From assembly GCA_947454155.1 (NCBI GenBank), contig CANGIT010000004.1, positions 124,001-188,000 of the forward strand: 64,000 bases of DNA, read 5' to 3'. Shown piece by piece: positions 43,937 to 53,900 of the stretch. How positions within the stretch are numbered: position 1 is the first letter of the stretch; each line of letters begins with the position of its first letter. A program made the translations under genes and the position numbers. A model generated the notes under the pieces. That model saw only the letters and a list, made by a program, of their open reading frames with translations, had not been told where the DNA came from and ran no database searches. This DNA comes from Chitinophagaceae bacterium. Lineage in GTDB: Bacteria > Bacteroidota > Bacteroidia > Chitinophagales > Chitinophagaceae.

Positions 43937-44272
43937 GTGAAAAAAAAAATCAACACATCAGGAATTGTTTATTCTACTAATCCCGATTTCAGGCTGGAAG
44001 ATGAAGAACAAGCATTGGAAACGTTAGCTCCTGAAAAGCAACTGCTAACCGTAAAAATGGAAACCAAACACAGGGCCGGTAAAACAGTAACACTCATAGA
44101 AGGATTCATTGGATCGCAGCCGGACAAAGAAGAGCTGGTGAAAAAGCTAAAAAATCATTGTGGTACCGGCGGTGCTGCGAAAGATGGCGAATTGCTGGTA
44201 CAGGGCGATCATCGCGAAAAGGTTTTGCAATGGTTGTTCAAAAACGGCTATACCCGCTCTCGAAAGAAATAA
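43937..44272 (+). CDS. eIF1/SUI1-like translation factor (YciH family)
   Basis: A 111-residue SUI1-domain protein, related to eukaryotic eIF1, that may check start-codon choice. The C-terminal half has the SUI1 hallmark: KHRAGKTVTLIEGFIGSQPDKEELVKKLKNHCGTGGAAKDGELLVQGDHRE in order (about 55-100). The N-terminal tail has the FSTNPDF-like GIVYSTNPDF. It uses a GTG start at 43937. Confidence 0.88.
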   Translation: MKKKINTSGIVYSTNPDFRLEDEEQALETLAPEKQLLTVKMETKHRAGKTVTLIEGFIGSQPDKEELVKKLKNHCGTGGAAKDGELLVQGDHREKVLQWLFKNGYTRSRKK

Positions 44273-44376
44273 ACATATCCTTTTTAAAGAGTTGAAAATT
44301 TAAAATTGGGCTAAAAAAATGATTCGAAAATTATGAGGAGAATCATTAAATATCTAACTTGTAGAAAAGACAACCT

Positions 44377-44763
44377 ATGAGCTCAAAAATATCAAATGGG
44401 GTTGAAGTACATGTTGAAACATTTTATCAGTCCGAATACAGTCGCCCTGAGCAACATGAATTTGTCTTTGCTTATCGTATCACCCTCCATAATCTGAATG
44501 ATTTTCCTGTACGTTTACTTCGCAGAAAATGGCACATTCTCGACAGTGATGGAGAGATGCGTGATGTGGAGGGAGAAGGCGTGGTTGGTGTTCAGCCACT
44601 AATAGAGGCCGGCTGCAGTTATCAATACATCAGTGCCTGCAATCTCAAAACAGAAATCGGAAAAATGCATGGCAATTATATATTGGAAAATGTAACCAAT
44701 AAAAAGATGTTCACGGTTGCCATACCTGCATTTATCATGGAAGCGCCCATGAAGCTGAATTGA
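44377..44763 (+). CDS. apaG: ApaG-domain protein
   Basis: A 128-residue protein that consists of the ApaG fibronectin-like domain. Signatures are FAYRITLHNLNDFPVRLLRRKWHI, VEGEGVVGVQPLIEAGCSYQYIS and HGNYIL. E. coli ApaG is linked to Co2+/Mg2+ tolerance, but the molecular role is unclear. It ends two bases from the convergent gldB stop. Confidence 0.9.
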   Translation: MSSKISNGVEVHVETFYQSEYSRPEQHEFVFAYRITLHNLNDFPVRLLRRKWHILDSDGEMRDVEGEGVVGVQPLIEAGCSYQYISACNLKTEIGKMHGNYILENVTNKKMFTVAIPAFIMEAPMKLN

Positions 44764-44765
44764 CA

Positions 44766-45782
44766 TCAGGGTTTGTATTTGGCTTCATTCAATAGCTGCT
44801 CGGCGTTTATGCCCATCAATTGATCTAGTTTTGTCTTTCCATTTTTTTTCATGAATCTTTTCACGATCTGCCAGCCCACAAATGACCCTATGTTGCCTGG
44901 CGAGGCATCTCCCAGTTCCTGCGTTTTAGGTCCCTCCGTTACATAATTCTTGATGGCATTATAATCTGAGTTTTGCAGCAATTCATTCTGCGTAAAAAAA
45001 TTCCAAATCATTGCTTCATGCGCATAACAATCTTTCAACTGACCTTCGGTGTATCCTATTAATTGGTATTCGCGATAGTCGGGTAAGAATTGCTGTAGCA
45101 AAAAAAGTCTTTTCCCCTTTTCAATCATCTGCACTACCAGGGCCGAATCTTCTGCATTTTCAGGATACATATCCTGTATGATGCTGCTCATGCAATTGAC
45201 GGCGATGTTATCAGGTTCAAAACGGCGGGTGATATAGGGCGGGTAAGTACTCTGCAGCCATTCGCTTTGGTAAAATGATGATTGTTTGCCAAGATGATGG
45301 TGCAGTCCGATGGCCAGCGCATCGTCCCACAATCCGTCGCCTCTTCCATCCAGCGGACCTATATAGGTGATGATTTTTTCGGGCGAATGATATTGAGGGA
45401 AATAATATTTCTGGTAGCGAATGCCTTTTTCAATTTCAGCTTGATAAGGTGTAAAGTCCTTGAAAATAATTTCAGCCGTATCATACAACGAACGATATTC
45501 GGGAGAGCCGGTGAAGCTGTAGATGTAACTGGTTAACGTATCCTGACTCCAACGGGGGTCGCAATTTAAAACGGCTTGCATAAAAACATCTCCAAATGTG
45601 GGATAAGACGCCAGCAATGAGTCCAGATGATTATAGAGGGAGGCACTGTCCATAGCAAAGAGCCCTTGCTCAAATCGCTGTAATTTCATCGATACTTTGA
45701 TGTTTGAAACATCTGGCTTCTTGTTGATGTCGTTACAGGAAAAAAATAGGCAACACGCCGCAAATACTATGATTCTTCGCAT
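44766..45782 (-). CDS. gldB: Gliding motility lipoprotein GldB
   Basis: A 338-residue lipoprotein needed for gliding in Flavobacterium, exact role unknown. I choose ATG 45782 (MRRIIVFAACCLFFSC), since a TTG nine bases upstream adds nothing to the signal. The lipobox is LFFSC. The body carries GldB features such as KLQRFEQGLFAMDS, YPTFGDVFMQ, ITYIGPLDGRGDGLWDDALAIGLHHHLG and YAHEAMIWNFF, and resembles zinc-peptidase-like DUF2268 folds. It is divergent from nadE across a palindromic promoter. Confidence 0.87.
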   Translation of the reverse strand: MRRIIVFAACCLFFSCNDINKKPDVSNIKVSMKLQRFEQGLFAMDSASLYNHLDSLLASYPTFGDVFMQAVLNCDPRWSQDTLTSYIYSFTGSPEYRSLYDTAEIIFKDFTPYQAEIEKGIRYQKYYFPQYHSPEKIITYIGPLDGRGDGLWDDALAIGLHHHLGKQSSFYQSEWLQSTYPPYITRRFEPDNIAVNCMSSIIQDMYPENAEDSALVVQMIEKGKRLFLLQQFLPDYREYQLIGYTEGQLKDCYAHEAMIWNFFTQNELLQNSDYNAIKNYVTEGPKTQELGDASPGNIGSFVGWQIVKRFMKKNGKTKLDQLMGINAEQLLNEAKYKP

Positions 45783-45791
45783 AGAAAACAA

Positions 45792-45811
45792 TTAACTTTG
45801 GGCAAAGTTAA
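45792..45811. promoter_or_regulatory. Palindromic divergent promoter, gldB / nadE
   Basis: A perfect inverted repeat: TTAACTTTG, GG, CAAAGTTAA. Each arm contains TAACTTTG, an exact -7 consensus, one facing nadE (45793-45800) and one facing gldB (45803-45810). The two -7 boxes face each other, so RNA polymerase on one side would cover the other. No good TTG -33 box on either side, and it could instead be an operator. Confidence 0.6.
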
Positions 45812-45868
45812 AAGAATCATCCCATTGCTGCATCTCATTTGTATAAGGATGACCAATTGTAAGCGCTC

Positions 45869-47551
45869 ATGAAAATATTCCTGGCACAACAGAATTATCA
45901 CATCGGCAATTTTGAATTCAATCTCCACAAAATGATTCAGGCTGTCCATACGGCCAGATCTCAGCAGGCCGACCTGATCGTTTTCAGTGAACTGAGTGTT
46001 TGCGGATATCCTCCCAGGGATTTTCTTGAATTCAATGATTTCATCCTTCAATGTGAACACACTGTGCAACAGCTTTGCAAAGAGGCTTTTGGTATCGCGT
46101 TGCTTTTTGGTGCTCCCGTTCGCAATGAAAATGGCATCGGCAAGAGTTTGCATAATGCAGTGATTTTCGCTGCGGAAGGAAAAGTCAAGCAGGTGATTCA
46201 TAAAACCTGTTTGCCCACCTACGACGTCTTTGATGAAAACAGGTACTTCGAAGCCGCTTCATCATGGCATGTTGTGGAATACAAAGGCAACAAAATGGCG
46301 GTCACCATTTGCGAAGACATCTGGAATCTGGGCAACAATCCTTTGTATACCATTTGTCCGATGGATCAATTGATGAACCCAAAGCCCGACCTGATGATCA
46401 ATCTTTCTGCATCTCCGTTTGATTATACTCACGTTGAAGACAGAAAGGCTGTGATAAAAGCCAATGTGAAGAAGTACAACCTACCCATGTTTTATTGTAA
46501 TGCTGTGGGCAGCCAAACAGAAATTGTGTTTGATGGTCACTCTATGGTTTTCGACCGACTTGGTAACCTATGCGGACAATTGAAATCTTTTGAAGAGGAT
46601 GGACAGGCTTTTGAACTCAAAGCGGATGGCACCATCAACACAAGTATCATACAGGAGGAACAAGACATAAGTGAAAGACAATTGCAGCCAGAAAAGCTGA
46701 TTCCATCCTTGAACATTGAGGCTATCCATGAAGCCATTGTGCTGGGCATTCGAGATTATTTTAAAAAAATGGGATTTCAAAAAGCCATACTGGGCAGCAG
46801 TGGTGGTATAGACAGCGCAGTAACTTTGGCCTTGGCTGTTGAGGCTTTAGGTAAGGAAAATGTCACCGCTGTTTTACTCCCTTCGGAATACTCCAGTGAC
46901 CATTCTGTCAATGATGCGGTTCAATTGAGCGAGAAGCTGGGGAATCCATATCATACATTATCCATCAGAGAAATCAACAATTCATTTTTACATACACTCA
47001 GTCCTTTGTTTGAAGGCACTTCTTTTGGCTTGGCTGAAGAAAACATTCAAAGCCGCATCAGAGGCAACTTGTTGATGGCGATAGCCAATAAGTTCGGATT
47101 CATTTTGCTGAACACTTCCAACAAAAGCGAGTTGTCAACCGGCTATGGCACATTGTATGGCGACATGGCTGGTGGAATCGCGGTATTGGGAGATTGTTAT
47201 AAAACGCAGGTATACGCACTGGCCAAATACATTAACCGTGACCGTGAGTTGATACCGTTTAATATTCTGGATAAGGCGCCCAGTGCCGAATTGAGGCCTG
47301 GACAAAAAGATAGCGACAGCTTGCCCGAATATGAAACACTCGACCAGGTACTTTATCAGTATATCGAAAGAAGAAAAAGTCCGGATGATATCAAGTCATT
47401 GGGATTTGAATCAGCATTAGTTGATCGGATACTGAGGCTGGTCAATATCAATGAATACAAACGAAATCAATTTTGTCCGATTATCAGAATTTCTGAAAAA
47501 GCTTTTGGTGTGGGGAGAAGAATGCCCATCGTAGGGAAATATCTTTCCTGA
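45869..47551 (+). CDS. nadE: NAD+ synthase, glutamine-dependent
   Basis: Last step of NAD synthesis: amidates nicotinate adenine dinucleotide, with ammonia from glutamine. The 560-residue chain has an N-terminal nitrilase-type glutaminase (Glu in VFSELSVCGYPPRDF, Lys in HKTCLPTYDVFDENRYF, Cys in VTICEDIW) and a C-terminal synthetase with the PP-loop LGSSGGIDSAVTLAL and the NKSELSTGYGTLYGD motif. It leads a two-gene run with rsgA 14 bases downstream. Confidence 0.96.
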   Translation: MKIFLAQQNYHIGNFEFNLHKMIQAVHTARSQQADLIVFSELSVCGYPPRDFLEFNDFILQCEHTVQQLCKEAFGIALLFGAPVRNENGIGKSLHNAVIFAAEGKVKQVIHKTCLPTYDVFDENRYFEAASSWHVVEYKGNKMAVTICEDIWNLGNNPLYTICPMDQLMNPKPDLMINLSASPFDYTHVEDRKAVIKANVKKYNLPMFYCNAVGSQTEIVFDGHSMVFDRLGNLCGQLKSFEEDGQAFELKADGTINTSIIQEEQDISERQLQPEKLIPSLNIEAIHEAIVLGIRDYFKKMGFQKAILGSSGGIDSAVTLALAVEALGKENVTAVLLPSEYSSDHSVNDAVQLSEKLGNPYHTLSIREINNSFLHTLSPLFEGTSFGLAEENIQSRIRGNLLMAIANKFGFILLNTSNKSELSTGYGTLYGDMAGGIAVLGDCYKTQVYALAKYINRDRELIPFNILDKAPSAELRPGQKDSDSLPEYETLDQVLYQYIERRKSPDDIKSLGFESALVDRILRLVNINEYKRNQFCPIIRISEKAFGVGRRMPIVGKYLS

Positions 47552-47565
47552 TCATCTATTACAAT

Positions 47566-48489
47566 ATGCAAGCAACGGTTTACAAATCTACAGGGAGCTG
47601 GTACGTCGTCAAAGGCGACGATAACAAGGTGTACAAAGCCAGAATCAAGGGCAAATTCAAAATAGACAATCTGGCATCCACCAATCCCATTGCAGTAGGT
47701 GACCGGGTGACGATTGAAAATGAGAATGATGCTGAAAGCATTGTCATTACAGAGATTTTGGAACGGAAAAATTATATTGTTAGAACATCACCTCATAATA
47801 AAAATCAACATCATATTGTAGCCTCGAATCTCGATCAGACTTTGCTTTTTGCCACACTTCGGGATCCGAAAACATCCACCGGATTTATCGACCGTTTTTT
47901 GATCACAGCAGAAGCATATCATATTCCGGCCATCATCGTTTACAACAAAACAGACCTGCTGAAAGAAAAAGACAGGGTCAAGCTGGATGAAATCAGGGCC
48001 AGGTATGAAAAAATTGGCTATCGTTTCCTCGCCTTGAGTTTGCACGACCAACATGGTTTGGAAGACATTATGGAAGTGTTGCAAAATAAAGTGACACTAT
48101 TGAGCGGTCATTCGGGAGTGGGGAAGTCCACATTCATCAATCATTTGTTTCCCGATTTCAAACTTCGCACGCAAGATGTGAGCAGTTGGAGCGGAAAAGG
48201 AATGCATACCACCACTTTCGCCGAAATGTTTGATTTGCCCGGAGGAGGCTGTATCATTGATACGCCCGGTATCAGAGAACTGGGATTGGTAGATATCAAC
48301 AGAAAGGAGCTTTCTCACTACTTCCCCGAAATGAGGGGGCTGTTGAACCAATGTCAGTTCAACAACTGCACACACGTCAATGAGCCGGGATGTGCCATAA
48401 AAAATGCCATCGGTGAAGATGGCATTGATCCTGAGCGTTACCTCAGTTATTTAAATATTATGGAATCGATAGAAGAGAAGTCTTATTGA
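47566..48489 (+). CDS. rsgA: Ribosome small-subunit GTPase RsgA
   Basis: Late assembly factor of the 30S subunit. The 307-residue sequence has an N-terminal OB fold, the circularly permuted GTPase order G4-G1-G3 (VYNKTDLL, then SGHSGVGKSTFINHL, then IDTPGIRELGL) and a C-terminal zinc site (CQFNNCTHVNEPGCA). Its stop is one base from the stop of the convergent small gene. Confidence 0.95.
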   Translation: MQATVYKSTGSWYVVKGDDNKVYKARIKGKFKIDNLASTNPIAVGDRVTIENENDAESIVITEILERKNYIVRTSPHNKNQHHIVASNLDQTLLFATLRDPKTSTGFIDRFLITAEAYHIPAIIVYNKTDLLKEKDRVKLDEIRARYEKIGYRFLALSLHDQHGLEDIMEVLQNKVTLLSGHSGVGKSTFINHLFPDFKLRTQDVSSWSGKGMHTTTFAEMFDLPGGGCIIDTPGIRELGLVDINRKELSHYFPEMRGLLNQCQFNNCTHVNEPGCAIKNAIGEDGIDPERYLSYLNIMESIEEKSY

Positions 48490-48490
48490 T

Positions 48491-48793
48491 TTAAAATGCA
48501 TTCTTTTCAAGAAAATGCGCCAGTTCCATGACGGTATTGTTCTCCTGCTTTACGATTTTGGTTTGTTTGGGTAAAATGCTAACACCCTCGAAAATGTTGT
48601 AATGCAGCGTTAGAAACTGATCTTTGTACTTGAAATCCCAATCGTGGGTTTCCGACTCGTCAATCTGATTCATGAAAATCACTTGCAGCTTGTCTGACAA
48701 TGCATGGGCGATCGCATAGAACTTTGATATGCCACAATTGTCATCAATGACAGCTTCTGTGGCGCCGGATTTTGTTTTCAGTTGGTACGACAT
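48491..48793 (-). CDS. Hypothetical 100-residue protein
   Basis: A small soluble protein starting at ATG 48793 (MSYQLKTKSGATEAV). The open frame extends to 48991 but that part overlaps the lipoprotein gene and is not plausible. Visible features are an acidic mid-section (NQIDESETHDWDF) and LTLHYNIFEGVSILPK; no signal or membrane segment. I do not recognise the family. It lies 47 bases downstream of the small lipoprotein gene on the same strand. Confidence 0.6.
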   Translation of the reverse strand: MSYQLKTKSGATEAVIDDNCGISKFYAIAHALSDKLQVIFMNQIDESETHDWDFKYKDQFLTLHYNIFEGVSILPKQTKIVKQENNTVMELAHFLEKNAF

Positions 48794-48840
48794 AGATGTT
48801 GGTTTTATAGGTATGATTAAATTGATTTTCAAAAAGGTAA

Positions 48841-49032
48841 TTAGTAGCCGAATTTGTTGCCTCCTTTGTATTTTGATTTGTTCGCTGCTTTTGTGGCTTT
48901 GATATCTCCACCCAAACGTTCTGCACCTACAGCTGCACCACTGGCCGGACAGCCCGATTTTCTTGAGCCACTGAACACAGAACAACTGCAAACAAATAAC
49001 ATAACGAGAACAACCGATAAAATATTTTTCAT
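48841..49032 (-). CDS. Small lipoprotein, 63 residues
   Basis: Begins MKNILSVVLVMLFVC with a lipobox (LFVCSC; Cys at about 15 or 17), then a short basic, Gly/Lys/Ala-rich body (GGDIKATKAANKSKYKGGNKFGY). Too short to name. A Cys in the body (SGCPASG) is also present. The classic signal makes it a likely real gene despite its size. Confidence 0.6.
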   Translation of the reverse strand: MKNILSVVLVMLFVCSCSVFSGSRKSGCPASGAAVGAERLGGDIKATKAANKSKYKGGNKFGY

Positions 49033-49084
49033 GCGATGAAGATAATCAGAGTTTGTGAATCATGTAAGAGTGGAGAAAAAACAT

Positions 49085-49603
49085 TCACAGTTCTTTAAAC
49101 CAACTGCTGTACATGACATAGTTGTCTGCAATTCTGTTTATTTCACTACTGATCAACTCCTGGCTGATGTCTTTTACTTTTTTGGCAGGGATGCCGGCAT
49201 ATATACTGCCGGGTTCAACAATGGTGTTTTCAAGTACCACGGCACCTGCGGCTATAATGCTGTTGCTGCCAATCACTGCGTTATCCATCACGATGGCTCC
49301 CATACCAATCAGCACATTCTGATGTATAACGCATCCGTGAACCATTGCATTGTGTCCGATGCTAACATTATTTTCAATAATGGTGCCACATTTTTGATAA
49401 GTGCAATGGATGATAGCACCATCCTGGATATTCACCTTATTACCAATCTTGATGAAATTCACATCGCCCCGTATCACCGCATTGAACCAAACACTGCACT
49501 GGTGGCCCATTTCAACATTTCCTACAATTGTGGCATTGGGTGCAATAAAGCAGTCTTCGCCTATGTTTGGACTGATTCCTTTTACTGGTAAAATAACCGG
49601 CAT
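49085..49603 (-). CDS. Gamma-carbonic anhydrase-like hexapeptide protein
   Basis: A 172-residue left-handed beta-helix protein of the YrdA/gamma-CA group. Hexapeptide repeats run through VGNVEMGHQCSVWFNAVIRGD and the metal-binding histidines appear in DGAIIHCT, SIGHNAMVHGC. Many members bind zinc, but not all show carbonic anhydrase activity. The C-terminal helix (DISQELISSEINRIADNYV) is usual. It is divergent from the aminotransferase gene. Confidence 0.88.
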   Translation of the reverse strand: MPVILPVKGISPNIGEDCFIAPNATIVGNVEMGHQCSVWFNAVIRGDVNFIKIGNKVNIQDGAIIHCTYQKCGTIIENNVSIGHNAMVHGCVIHQNVLIGMGAIVMDNAVIGSNSIIAAGAVVLENTIVEPGSIYAGIPAKKVKDISQELISSEINRIADNYVMYSSWFKEL

Positions 49604-49717
49604 AAAAAGTAATTTAGTTAGTTTTGATGTTGATGGGAATAGCTTTTACCTTTCGCATCATTTTAATTTTCATAAAAATAAGGGATTTGCTTCCAACCTC
49701 AGAAAGCACTTCGTAAC

Positions 49718-50893
49718 ATGAATAACAGACAATTGTTTCTTCGACATGTGGGACAAACATCGCCTGCACCTTTATGTTTGAACATCGTCAAAGCGAATGG
49801 CAGTTTGATGTGGGATGCCGATGGCAAATCTTACATTGATTGTATCGCTGGCATCAGCGTATGCAACGTAGGGCACTGTCATCCGCGGGTTGTAGAGGCC
49901 ATCAAAAAGCAATCAGAAGAATATTTGCATATCATGGTTTATGGTGAACTGGTTGAAAACCCTCAGGTGCAATATGCCAAAATGATTACGGATCATCTGC
50001 CGGGTTCACTTAACTCCGTTTTTTTTACCGCCAGCGGAAGCGAAGCCACGGAAGGCGCCATGAAGCTGGCCAAAAGATATACCGGCCGGTCGGAAATCGT
50101 ATCCTTCAAAAATTCCTATCATGGCAGCACCCAAGGCGCATTGAGTGTGATGGGCAGCGAATATTGGCAACAGGCTTTTCGTCCTTTGTTGCCGGGCATT
50201 CATCAAATCACCTATAACAATATTGAAGAGCTTTCCTTCATCAACGAGAAAACCGCATGTGTGATTGCAGAAACGATACAGGCCGAAGCCGGTGTCAATA
50301 TGCCTGACCGGGAGTGGATAACGGCGTTACGTAAACGCTGCAATGAAACCGGCACTCTGCTTGTTTTGGATGAGATTCAATGCGGCTTTGGCAGAAATGG
50401 CTCATTGTGGGCTTTTGAACAATTTGGAGTGGTGCCGGATATTCTGTTGCTTGGCAAGGCCTTGGGCGGAGGAATGCCCTTGGGCGCTTTTATTTCGGAT
50501 AAGAAAATAATGGACGCCCTTACACATGATCCTGTGTTGGGTCATATCAACACTTTCGGTGGTCATCCGGTTTCTTGTGCGGCAGGCTTGGCGGGAATGA
50601 AAGTCTTGCTGGAAGAACAATTGATTGAGAAAGTAAAAGAAAAGGAACAATTATTTCTTGCAAGGCTTCAACATCCTAAAATTGAAAAGGTCACCTCCTG
50701 CGGATTAATGATAGCTGTTTGGTTCGATAGCTTCGATACCAATAAAAAAATTATTGATAAACTAATTGAAAAAGGGGTGTTCACCGATTGGTTTCTCTTC
50801 GCTTCCAATGCACTCCGCATAGCACCGCCATTGAATATCTCAAACGAGCTAATCATAGAAGTTTGCGAAAAAATAATTGAAGTGCTCGACTAA
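49718..50893 (+). CDS. Class III (acetylornithine-type) aminotransferase
   Basis: A 391-residue PLP enzyme. The PLP lysine is Lys247 in LLLGKALGGGMPLGAF; ASGSEATEGAMKLAKRY and LVLDEIQCGFGRNGS are the other family marks. It could be acetylornithine, succinylornithine or another omega-amino-acid aminotransferase; no arginine gene lies next to it, so the substrate is left open. Confidence 0.88.
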   Translation: MNNRQLFLRHVGQTSPAPLCLNIVKANGSLMWDADGKSYIDCIAGISVCNVGHCHPRVVEAIKKQSEEYLHIMVYGELVENPQVQYAKMITDHLPGSLNSVFFTASGSEATEGAMKLAKRYTGRSEIVSFKNSYHGSTQGALSVMGSEYWQQAFRPLLPGIHQITYNNIEELSFINEKTACVIAETIQAEAGVNMPDREWITALRKRCNETGTLLVLDEIQCGFGRNGSLWAFEQFGVVPDILLLGKALGGGMPLGAFISDKKIMDALTHDPVLGHINTFGGHPVSCAAGLAGMKVLLEEQLIEKVKEKEQLFLARLQHPKIEKVTSCGLMIAVWFDSFDTNKKIIDKLIEKGVFTDWFLFASNALRIAPPLNISNELIIEVCEKIIEVLD

Positions 50894-50935
50894 AAATGTA
50901 AAAATTAGTCTCTAATCACAAATAACAATCAACAT

Positions 50936-53900
50936 CTAAAAATCCACACCCAGCGAAACGTACATGACCGGTCTTCCTGCGAAGAACACACTCATCGGCC
51001 AGCTGATGTCATACTTTACAAAGTAGCCCAGCAAAGTACTTCTTGCCCCGAAGCCATAACCGCCTAAAAATGGTCCTACTCCTTTCGGCTTTACCTGTAC
51101 TGAAACCGGTCCGTTCACATAATTCATCACCGGACGTTGAGCCGCTTTGATGCTGCCGTTCCATGCCGTGCCCAAATCGATGAATTGGGTAAGCTGAAGG
51201 TCGCGGAGGAAGGAATTGTTGGTGGTTTTATCAAATAATGTAGACATCACGGGCAGTCTGAATTCACTGTTGATGACCATGGCGTTGTTGCCATTGGCGG
51301 CGTTCTGAATATAGCCGCGCATGTTGACCGTCAATCCCTGAAATGCATAATAGTTGTCTTGTGCGGGTGTATTAGCACTGTTGAAATATCTTTCTCTTGT
51401 GGTGCCCGGCTTGATATTGTTGCCAAACATCAGCCAGCCATCCACTCCACCCAGATAATAAATGAACTTCTGGTTACCCATACTGAAATCACCAGCCGCT
51501 CTTCCGGCCCAGATGAAGTTTTTATAGATGGGATAATAGTATCGGAAATCAAATCCCAGATTCAGCATGGCTGAACCCACGCCTTCCACTTTTCCTTTCA
51601 CCTGGCTGTTCCAGTCGGCGTATACTTTGTAGCGCATGCCATTCCAGATATTGTTGGTTTTTTTCAGTGAATTGTCGTACACGTATTCCAGGTGGGAAGT
51701 GAAGTAGTATTTTTCGAGATTGTCGAGTGAGGCACTGAGCTGATCTACATTGGAAACAGCAATCACATCCGAACGAAGACCTGCAATCAGTTTTACAGAT
51801 CGGTTGACATCAAAAGGGTAGGAGATATTTCCCTGATAAAGATTGGTGAACAGTTTACCGGAATAGGTGGCAATGGTATTTCCCTGGTTGTCTGTTAGGT
51901 TGATTCCGGTTCCCAACGCATTGCGGTAGTAGGTGAGTCCCCAGTCGATCCTGCGTTTTAAGTTTTGAAAATTCACGAACCATTCATTGTCTTTCAAATT
52001 TGTGCCGATTTTGAATCCGCCGAAAATTTTCTTGTCTTCCATCACATCCGAAGTTCCCATCGTAATCAAACCATTGAGCGGCGTATTGCTGCTGAGCATG
52101 ATGGGACCATACCCTCCACCATAGGCCTGGTATTTGTTGAAAAGAACAGTGGTATTGAATCCTGCCGATCCGAAGTCGGCTGAAAACTTAATCGGCTTGT
52201 AATTGAAAAGTTTGGCGGAAGATAATACATCAGCAGGCGCGGCTTCAGGCGATGGTCCAAAATTGACCACAATTGATTTGCTGCTGTCTTCTCCTGCTAA
52301 AAATTCGGATTGGAAATTTTCTTCGGGTTTAACCGGCACTGAAGGATTGGAAACTTTAGCCCCTTCGTTTTTGGTCAGTTTACTCTCGCGCATCAACTGT
52401 TGCGCGTAGGAGGTAGGCCTTACCGTTATGTTTCTTTTTTTGAGGGCGACTTCATCTATTTTAATCTTGTAAAGATTTTTTTGGTCATCCTGACGACTCA
52501 CTTCACTCAGTACGCGAGCATCTCCCGCCGATCTGGTTTCGGCCAGATTGTTTTCATAATTGCTGATGGGAAACGTATAGGCAGAATCGGTCGAAATTGA
52601 AACGACGGCTATCTTGTCGGGTTCAGATTTGCCTTGAGCGTTCAATGAACTGTCAATCTCTTTTTTGGAGGGATTACGCAGCATATCGTCGCCAATGACC
52701 ACCAAGGTGTCAAGACCGGCTTTTTCTGTGGTGAAGAAACCGGCGTATCTGTTGGCGATGCCGTTCTCATCGCTGACAAAAGTGAAATGATTGTCGTTGT
52801 ATTGCGCAGGAAATCTTGCATTGCCGTATTTCAGGTCGGTGAGTTTTGTGATTTGGTTGAACTCAGGTTTGTCGCCGAAATTGGTGACCAGAAAAATATT
52901 GTAACGTTTGTTGCTGGGCAGCACGGTATCTGCACTAACGGCATCGCCTGTGGGCCTGTTGCTGGCATAGATGATGCCGATCTTGTTGGGGAAAGTCACA
53001 TAGGCAGGATCGAGATCGTCGTATACATCATTGGTGATCTGTTTGGCTTTTTCTTTCTCAAGGTCGAATGTGAATATATCGGTATGGCCGTTTTTTACCG
53101 CAGAAAGCAACAAAGTACGACTATCCAGCAGGTATTTCACATCCTGTACCTGGTCGAAGTATTGGCTGAGGCTGATGTTGTATTTTTCTGTTTTTACGAG
53201 TGCGTCGTAAAGCATCAATCTTACTTCTCCTTTCTCTGCATAAACAATCACAATTCTTGTGCCTTTGGAATCCCAGGCCATCATAGGGTAATTGGGGTCG
53301 ATGTTACTTTCGTAAGTACGGGTGCCGAATCTTAGCAAAGTGATCTTTTCAAAATCGTCATTCAAAATCACACGTGTTACCCCTTTTTTGAATTGCGTAA
53401 CCACATAGGAATTATTTTTCTTATTGGGATTGACATTGAAACGATAATAGTTTAGTCTCGGACTGACGTCGAACCCGTCGATGAAATTCCCTTTCGGATA
53501 GGGTTTTCTTTTGGCAATATCCTTTTCATACTTTTCCTCCTGGTATTCCATGAATTCTTTGGTCAGTGCCTTGAAGTTCTTTTTGGTGATCTGTATGCAG
53601 GCCTTGTTGAGATTTTTGTAATTACGCGCCAGATAGAGAAAATAGGTGACATTTTCCTTCTTGTATTTTTCTTCTACAAAATACCAGAAAGCATGACCTG
53701 CCAGTTGTGGATTGGCAAAACTGAAATTGGAGAAACGCTTGTATTTGCTGCTTAAGATTTCGGCTTTCAGTTCATCGTCCAGTTCTGTATTCCAGTGCTC
53801 GCCCAGATAAGCCACATATCCATCCGTCAGCCATTGGGGCAGATCGAGCAAAGTTTGATTGCTGGCCACTTCACCGATATCATCGCCAAATAATAAATTG

